Source: Rhizobium sp. Q54 (GTDB lineage: Bacteria > Pseudomonadota > Alphaproteobacteria > Micropepsales > Micropepsaceae). From it: a DNA stretch of 64,000 nucleotides. Below, in pieces: positions 59,196 through 64,000 of the stretch (positions are counted from its first letter, which is position 1; the number at the start of each line of letters is the position of its first letter). The stretch lies in contig CAMCWK010000005.1 in the NCBI GenBank assembly GCA_945882615.1, positions 82,166 to 146,165 on the forward strand, given 5' to 3'. The notes beneath the pieces were generated by a model, which did no database searches, had not been told where the DNA came from, and worked only from the letters and a program-made list of their open reading frames with translations. The translations under genes and the position numbers were made by a program.

Positions 59196-62100
59196 CTATG
59201 AGCAGCCCGAGGTGGAACCGCAGGTGTTGCACTTCATGCAGGTGCCGTTGCGCACCAGGGTGAAGTTGCCGCACGCGCCGCAATTATCGCCTTCAAAGCC
59301 CTTCAGCCGCGCTTCCGCCGCCCGCGCCGCGCGCATATCGCGCGGCCTGCTCATCACCGCTTCGATATGGGCGACCTGCACCCCGACCGGCGAGGCGATG
59401 GAGGCCTCGACGCTGGCGCGGATTTCCGACAGATCCACGGCCTCATGGTCCGCGTCATTGTCGGCTTCAAAGGCGCCTTGCTGGAAATGATGATCTTCCT
59501 CGGCCAGCATCTTGGGCGCCGCGCCGCCGCGCACCACCGCCATCTGGGTGCGGCCACGCAGATAGCCGCTGGAGGCCAGTCTGGAAATCGCCACTTCCGA
59601 GGTGCCGCCGTCGCCCTTGCCCAGATCGTCGTCCGTCGAGGGTACGACATGGGCAAGATCGGTGCGGCCCAGATAGGAGACGCCCAGTTCGCGGAAGATA
59701 TAGTCCAGCACGCTGGTGGCGTTTTTGATGGAATCGTTGCCGATCACCAGGCCCGCCGGTTCGAACCGGGTAAAGGTGAAGGCTTCGACGAACTCCTCCA
59801 GCGGCACGCCGTACTGCAGACCGACCGAAATGGCGATGGCGAAATTGTTCATCAGGCTGCGGAAGGCGGCGCCTTCCTTGTGCATGTCGATGAAGATTTC
59901 GCCCAGCCGCCCGTCTTCATATTCGCCGGTGTGCAGATAGACCTTGTGGCCGCCGACAATGGCCTTCTGGGTGTAGCTCTTGCGGCGATGGGGCAGGCGC
60001 TCGCGCTCATGGCTGCGGATCTTTTCGATCACCCGCTCGACGATGCGCTCGGTCACCACCGTTTGCTGGGTGGGCGCGCGCGGCGCTTCGGGCATCAGTT
60101 CGTCTTCTTCCGCATCGGCGAAGGCGAAGACCTGGCTGGCCAGCGGCTGGCTGAGCTTGGAACCGTCGCGGTACAGCGCATTGGCCTTCAGGCCCAGCCG
60201 CCAGGACAGCATATAGGCTTCGCCGCAATCGGCGACGGTGGCGCTGTTGGCCATGTTGAAGGTCTTGGAGATGGCGCCCGAGATGAAGGGCTGCACCGCC
60301 GCCATCATGCGGATATGGGCTTCCACGCTCAAGGCGCGCTTGCCGATGCGTCCGCAGGGATTGGCGCAATCGAACACCGGCAGATGCTGTTCCTTCAGGT
60401 ACGGCGCGCCTTCCAGGCTCATGGCGCCGCAGACATGCAGGTTGGCGGCGTCTATATCGGCCTTGGAGAAGCCCAGCGTCTTGAGCATGTCGAAGTCCGG
60501 CGCGTCCAGCGCGGCGGCATCGATTTTCAGCACCTGGGTGCAGAAGTTGGTGCCAAAGGTGTACTTGTTGAAAACAAAGCGGATGTCGAAAGCCGCTTCC
60601 AGCGCCGCCTCGATCTGGCCGATCTGCTCGTCGCCAAAGCCCTTGCCGCGCAGGGCGTCGTAGTTGATGCGGCCCGGGTAATCTTCCAGCGTGCCGTGTC
60701 CCACCGCATAGGCGACGATGGCGTCAATCTCCGCCTGGCCATAGCCCAGATTGGCCAGGGCTTCGGGCACGCAGCGGTTGATGATCTTGAAATAGCCGCC
60801 GCCCGCCAGGGTCTTGAACTTGACCAGGGCGAAGTCCGGCTCGACGCCCGTGGTGTCGCAATCCATCACCAGCCCGATGGTGCCGGTGGGGGCGATGACG
60901 GTGGCCTGGGCGTTGCGGAAGCCATGCTCCTTGCCGAGGCTCAAGGCATCATCCCAGGCGCGTTTGGCCGCGCTGGCCAATTCGCTGTCGGAAATTGCCT
61001 TCAGGTCCAGCGGCACGGGCAGGGTGGCCAGCTTCTCATAGCCCTTCTCCTCGCCATGGGCGGCCCGGCGATGGTTGCGGATCACCCGCAGCATCGCTTC
61101 CTTGTTGGCGGCATATTCCGGGAAGGCGCCCAGCTCGCCGGCGATTTCGGCGCTGGTGGCATAGGAGACGCCGGTCATCAGCGCCGAAATGGCGCCGGCC
61201 ATGGCGCGGCCTTCACGGCTGTCATACGGGACGCCAGCAGACATCAAGAGTCCGCCGACATTGGCGAAACCCAGTCCCAGAGTGCGATAGTCATAGGACA
61301 GCTGGGCGATTTCCTTGGACGGGAACTGCGCCATCAGCACCGAAATTTCCAGCACCATGGTCCACAGCCGCACCGCATGTTCGAACCCTTCAACGTCGAA
61401 GGTCTTGATCACGTTGTAATCCTTGGCGGCTTCGCCGCCGGGGCCCTTGCGGAACTGCATCAGGTTCAGCGAGGCGAGGTTGCAGGCGGTATCGTCCAGG
61501 AACATGTATTCGCTGCACGGATTGGAAGCGCGGATTTCCCCGCCCGCCGGGCAGGTGTGCCAGTCATTGATGCTGGTGTGGAACTGGACGCCCGGATCGG
61601 CGCAGGCCCAGGCGGCATAGGATACCTTGTCCCACAGATCGCGGGCCCGCACGGTCTTGGCGATCTTGCCGCTGCCGCGGGTTGTCAGGTGCCAGTCGTC
61701 ATCTTCCAGCACCGCCTTCAGAAACGAATCGGTGACGCGCACCGTATTGTTCGAATTCTGCCCCGCTACCGAGGTATAGGCCTCGCTGTCCCAGTCGGTG
61801 TCATAGGTGCGGAAGTCCATTTCCTTGTAGCCCTGCCGCGCGAAGCTGATCACCCGCTCGATCAGATTGTCGGGGATCATGCTCTTGCGCGCCGCCTTGA
61901 TTTCGCGGCGCAGGGCCGGGTTCTTCAGCGGGTCGTAGCAATCGCCGCCCGAGCCTTCGCAATTGACGCAGGCCTTCAGCACCGCTTTCAGGTGCTTTTC
62001 CGCCAGCTTGGAACCGGTTACCAAAGCGGCGACCTTCTGTTCCTCGATCACCTTCCAGTCGATGAAATCCTCGATGTCGGGATGGTCGACATCCACGATC

Positions 62101-62921
62101 ACCATCTTGGCGGCGCGGCGCGTGGTGCCGCCCGACTTGATGGCGCCCGCGGCGCGGTCGCCGATCTTCAGGAAGCTCATCAGGCCAGAGGATTTGCCGC
62201 CACCTGACAGTTTTTCGTCCGCGCCGCGCAGGGGCGAGAAATTGGTTCCGGTGCCGGACCCGTATTTGAACAGCCGCGCCTCGCGGGTCCACAGGTCCAT
62301 GATGCCGCCTTCATTGACCAGGTCGTCCTTGACGCTCTGGATGAAGCAGGCATGGGGCTGGGGATGCTCGTATGCGGAAGACGATTTGGTCAGCCGCCCG
62401 GTCTTGTGATCGACATAGTAATGGCCCTGCCCGGGACCATCGATGCCATAGGCCCAGTGCAAGCCCGTGTTGAACCATTGCGGGCTGTTGGGCGCGCATT
62501 TTTGCGACGCCAGCATGTGGCAGAGCTCGTCATAGAAGGTCCGGGCGTCGGTTTCGGAATCGAAATAGCCGCCCTTCCAGCCCCAATAGGTCCAGGTGCC
62601 GGCCAGCCGATCGAACACCTGCTTGGCGGATTTCTCGCCAGTGGTCTCCTTGGAGTCCTTGGCCGCCTGCTTGCGCCAGAGGAACTCGGGCACGCCTTCT
62701 TCGGCCACTGGCTTCAGCGCCTTGGGAACGCCCGCCTTGCGGAAGTATTTCTGGGCCAGCACATCGCTGGCGACCTGGCTCCAGCTTTCGGGAACTTCGA
62801 TGTCGGTCTGGGCAAAGACGATCGAGCCGTCGGGGTTTCGGATCTCGCTGGCGGCGTTGCGGAAGGCGATGCCTTCGTAAGGCGAATGACCCTCAACCGT
62901 GAAGTGACGGCGAATGCGCAT
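59196..62921 (-). CDS. nrdJ: Adenosylcobalamin-dependent ribonucleotide reductase (class II, NrdJ)
   Basis: 1241 residues from ATG 62921, which has GAGGG about eight bases upstream; the frame is open to 63131 but those 70 residues are not family-like. N-terminal [14 protein letters not shown] barrel with [40 protein letters not shown], and a second half with [17 protein letters not shown]. The C-terminal 30 residues form a Cys-rich zinc-ribbon-like end ([15 protein letters not shown]), typical of long NrdJ. It makes dNTP precursors aerobically or anaerobically using B12. Monocistronic. Confidence 0.96.
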   Translation of the reverse strand: MRIRRHFTVEGHSPYEGIAFRNAASEIRNPDGSIVFAQTDIEVPESWSQVASDVLAQKYFRKAGVPKALKPVAEEGVPEFLWRKQAAKDSKETTGEKSAKQVFDRLAGTWTYWGWKGGYFDSETDARTFYDELCHMLASQKCAPNSPQWFNTGLHWAYGIDGPGQGHYYVDHKTGRLTKSSSAYEHPQPHACFIQSVKDDLVNEGGIMDLWTREARLFKYGSGTGTNFSPLRGADEKLSGGGKSSGLMSFLKIGDRAAGAIKSGGTTRRAAKMVIVDVDHPDIEDFIDWKVIEEQKVAALVTGSKLAEKHLKAVLKACVNCEGSGGDCYDPLKNPALRREIKAARKSMIPDNLIERVISFARQGYKEMDFRTYDTDWDSEAYTSVAGQNSNNTVRVTDSFLKAVLEDDDWHLTTRGSGKIAKTVRARDLWDKVSYAAWACADPGVQFHTSINDWHTCPAGGEIRASNPCSEYMFLDDTACNLASLNLMQFRKGPGGEAAKDYNVIKTFDVEGFEHAVRLWTMVLEISVLMAQFPSKEIAQLSYDYRTLGLGFANVGGLLMSAGVPYDSREGRAMAGAISALMTGVSYATSAEIAGELGAFPEYAANKEAMLRVIRNHRRAAHGEEKGYEKLATLPVPLDLKAISDSELASAAKRAWDDALSLGKEHGFRNAQATVIAPTGTIGLVMDCDTTGVEPDFALVKFKTLAGGGYFKIINRCVPEALANLGYGQAEIDAIVAYAVGHGTLEDYPGRINYDALRGKGFGDEQIGQIEAALEAAFDIRFVFNKYTFGTNFCTQVLKIDAAALDAPDFDMLKTLGFSKADIDAANLHVCGAMSLEGAPYLKEQHLPVFDCANPCGRIGKRALSVEAHIRMMAAVQPFISGAISKTFNMANSATVADCGEAYMLSWRLGLKANALYRDGSKLSQPLASQVFAFADAEEDELMPEAPRAPTQQTVVTERIVERVIEKIRSHERERLPHRRKSYTQKAIVGGHKVYLHTGEYEDGRLGEIFIDMHKEGAAFRSLMNNFAIAISVGLQYGVPLEEFVEAFTFTRFEPAGLVIGNDSIKNATSVLDYIFRELGVSYLGRTDLAHVVPSTDDDLGKGDGGTSEVAISRLASSGYLRGRTQMAVVRGGAAPKMLAEEDHHFQQGAFEADNDADHEAVDLSEIRASVEASIASPVGVQVAHIEAVMSRPRDMRAARAAEARLKGFEGDNCGACGNFTLVRNGTCMKCNTCGSTSGCS

Positions 62922-63345
62922 GGCGGAACCCTCGAAATGCTTGTTCTGACGACCCCAGCCCCTCCACCGCGCCGTTTCGGGGACAGTTTCCCGCCCGCAA
63001 AGTCCCTCATCAGAGGGTTTGCAGCGGGAAAGCGTCGCCAGATGTGGTGGTACAAGAGGTGACTGACCCAAAGTATGGACCCGCGCCAAAGGCCGGCGCA
63101 AGCCATTAGTGGTTACCAAGGGCTTAATCACAACATGTTGTGGTTGTGGATGCGGCCAAAAAGCCGCGAGTCAAGCGGGCTTCGGATTAAGACGCCGAAA
63201 TATTTTTCGGCCCTTTTGATCACAGCTCGCCACAGGGCTTGGGAGGGTTTGGGGATAAGCCCAAAAGCCCGGATTTCACGCAATGCAACATTGGCGGAAA
63301 ACCACCTGGGCCCCTATAGTCCGGGCGAATCCGCATGAGCCGCGC
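62922..63345. other. Divergent intergenic region nrdJ / NDUFA12
   Basis: 424 bases without a convincing gene. It holds the candidate NrdR box (63129-63142) and a hairpin CCGAAA/TTTCGG (63195-63200 with 63205-63210). I searched it for the conserved elements of a cobalamin riboswitch and saw none. An open frame continuing nrdJ upstream to 63131 looks non-coding. Confidence 0.6.
63129..63142. promoter_or_regulatory. Candidate NrdR box upstream of nrdJ
   Basis: CACAACATGTTGTG is a perfect 14-base palindrome about 208 bases upstream of the nrdJ start. Its core CAACATGTTG fits the NrdR-box pattern CWATATATWG at all but two symmetric positions. NrdR boxes usually come in pairs about 31 bases apart; I found no second good match. 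Confidence 0.5.
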
Positions 63346-63726
63346 ATGTCGCTTTTCAAGATGATCTTTTCCTGGTGGAACTCCGCCACTTGGGGGACGC
63401 TGCTGACCACCTGGCTGTCGGGCAATCCCGTCGGCACGGACGATTTCGGCAACCGTTACTACCAGAACAAGGACGGTTCGCGCCGTTGGGTGATCTATAA
63501 CGGCACCGTCGAGGCCAGCCGCGTGCCGCCCGACTGGCATGGCTGGCTGCACCATACCTATGCCGAGCCGCCCACAGCTGCCCCGCTGAAGGCGCGCGCG
63601 TTTGAAATGCCGCATCAGCCCAATCTCACCGGCACCGAAGGCGCCTACAAGCCGGGCGGCAGCCTGTCGCGTGGGGGACTGCGTCCGCCCGCCACCGGCG
63701 ATTACCAAGCCTGGAAGCCGGACTGA
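63346..63726 (+). CDS. NDUFA12-family accessory subunit of complex I
   Basis: 126 residues from ATG 63346. FSWWNSATWGTLLTTWLSG, VGTDDFGNRYYQ and RRWVIYNGTVEASRVPPDWHGWLHH are the hallmarks of the 17.2-kDa NADH dehydrogenase accessory subunit found in mitochondria and alphaproteobacteria. It binds the peripheral arm near the quinone site. Encoded, as often in this class, just before mlaD. Confidence 0.92.
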   Translation: MSLFKMIFSWWNSATWGTLLTTWLSGNPVGTDDFGNRYYQNKDGSRRWVIYNGTVEASRVPPDWHGWLHHTYAEPPTAAPLKARAFEMPHQPNLTGTEGAYKPGGSLSRGGLRPPATGDYQAWKPD

Positions 63727-63728
63727 TT

Positions 63729-64000
63729 ATGAGCACCCGCGTTATGCAGCAGAACAACATCGCCGAAACCATCATCGGCGCTATCGTCGTCGCCGTGGCG
63801 ATCGGCTTTCTGGTCTTCACCTATACCCGCACCGGCAGCGGCAGCTTGTCGGGCTATGAAGTCAACGCCCGCCTGCCCAAGGTGGATGGCCTGGGCATCG
63901 GCACCGATGTGCGGCTGGCCGGGATCAAGATCGGCACCGTCACCGACCTCACCCTCGATCCCAAGACCTATCTGGTCACGGTGCATATGAATGTCCGCGA
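63729..64000 (+). CDS. mlaD: MlaD-type MCE-domain lipid-transport protein, N-terminal part
   Basis: Runs off the right edge; about 90 residues are visible from ATG 63729, two bases after the NDUFA12 stop. One transmembrane anchor (about 11-30, ETIIGAIVVAVAIGFLVF) is followed by the start of the MCE domain: VDGLGIGTDVRLAGIKIGTV. MlaD is the periplasmic ring of the phospholipid transporter MlaFEDB that keeps outer-membrane lipid asymmetry. Confidence 0.9.
   Translation, partial: MSTRVMQQNNIAETIIGAIVVAVAIGFLVFTYTRTGSGSLSGYEVNARLPKVDGLGIGTDVRLAGIKIGTVTDLTLDPKTYLVTVHMNVR

Noticed and set aside
59367..62207. 946-codon open frame antisense to nrdJ
   Set aside because: Shadow frame; nrdJ has all family motifs in the other strand.
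62922..63131. 70-residue upstream extension of NrdJ
   Set aside because: Not like NrdJ N-termini; ATG 62921 has GAGGG and begins MRIRRHFT as expected.
1..64000. tRNA, rRNA, CRISPR, insertion sequence, prophage, toxin-antitoxin or defence system
   Set aside because: Looked for in intergenic stretches and small ORFs; no cloverleaf, spaced repeat array, transposase, integrase or paired toxin/antitoxin frame was recognised.

Overview
This 64 kb window is a chromosomal, housekeeping-rich segment of a GC-rich alphaproteobacterium. Several conserved alphaproteobacterial neighbourhoods point to this: ctaC-ctaD-ctaB-small ORF-ctaE-DUF983-surf1-thrC-M16 peptidase-GNAT; pmbA-cysQ-DUF4170-msbA-waaA-lpxK-lpxL; xseA-DUF2093-M23 peptidase; NDUFA12-mlaD; an adenosylcobalamin-dependent ribonucleotide reductase; and plant/alphaproteobacterial-type glutamate-cysteine ligase. 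A Micropepsaceae/Rhizomicrobium-like or neighbouring lineage is possible, but that is a guess. I see no rRNA, tRNA, CRISPR array, insertion sequence, prophage or plasmid feature. Genes are tightly packed, with many 4-base ATGA/GTGA start-stop overlaps and four convergent pairs that share a CTAG/TTAG double stop.

Layout. 1-2.4 kb: truncated cation/proton antiporter, an SDR, and a predicted exported lipoprotein D-amino-acid-oxidase-like flavoprotein. 2.4-8.4 kb (mostly minus): Sel1-repeat protein, small unknown, rluB, tadA (plus), PAP2 phosphatase, PAS histidine kinase, purD. 8.5-11.0 kb (plus): xseA, DUF2093, M23 peptidase. 19.1-11.0 kb (minus): pmbA, cysQ, DUF4170, msbA, waaA, lpxK, lpxL and a SAM methyltransferase, essentially a lipid A/Kdo assembly and export operon. 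19.2-23.1 kb (minus): aspartyl protease, ubiD, APC permease. 23.2-29.3 kb: AGCS symporter, small-molecule/protein methyltransferase, DUF962, ubiA, rsmE, a membrane protein, and an ArsR-SRPBCC pair. 29.4-36.9 kb: gshA, aldo/keto reductase, pirin, two tandem secreted metallo-beta-lactamase-fold proteins, DUF952, tldD.

37-46 kb (plus) is the aa3-type cytochrome c oxidase operon continuing into thrC, an M16 peptidase and an acetyltransferase; ctaG (cox11) is missing from its usual place. 46-53.3 kb: EAL/degenerate-GGDEF protein, peroxiredoxin, rnhA, thrB, an unknown lipoprotein, argS. 53.3-58.2 kb: tandem glycine riboswitch followed by gcvT-gcvH-gcvPA-gcvPB. 58.2-64 kb: pentapeptide-repeat protein, a small coil protein, KTSC protein, nrdJ with a candidate NrdR box, NDUFA12 and the start of mlaD.

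The most unusual object is the gene at 1256-2416. Its protein carries the C-terminal FAD/substrate-binding segment of D-amino acid oxidases in front of the N-terminal Rossmann segment, and it ends where that segment would normally begin. It therefore reads as a natural circular permutation of the DAAO fold carried on a predicted Tat-type lipoprotein signal. Other points worth checking are the altered HIGH motif of ArgRS, the absent ctaG, the tandem MBL pair, the methyltransferase at the end of the lipid A operon, and three different inverted-repeat elements, one of them inside the gcv operon.
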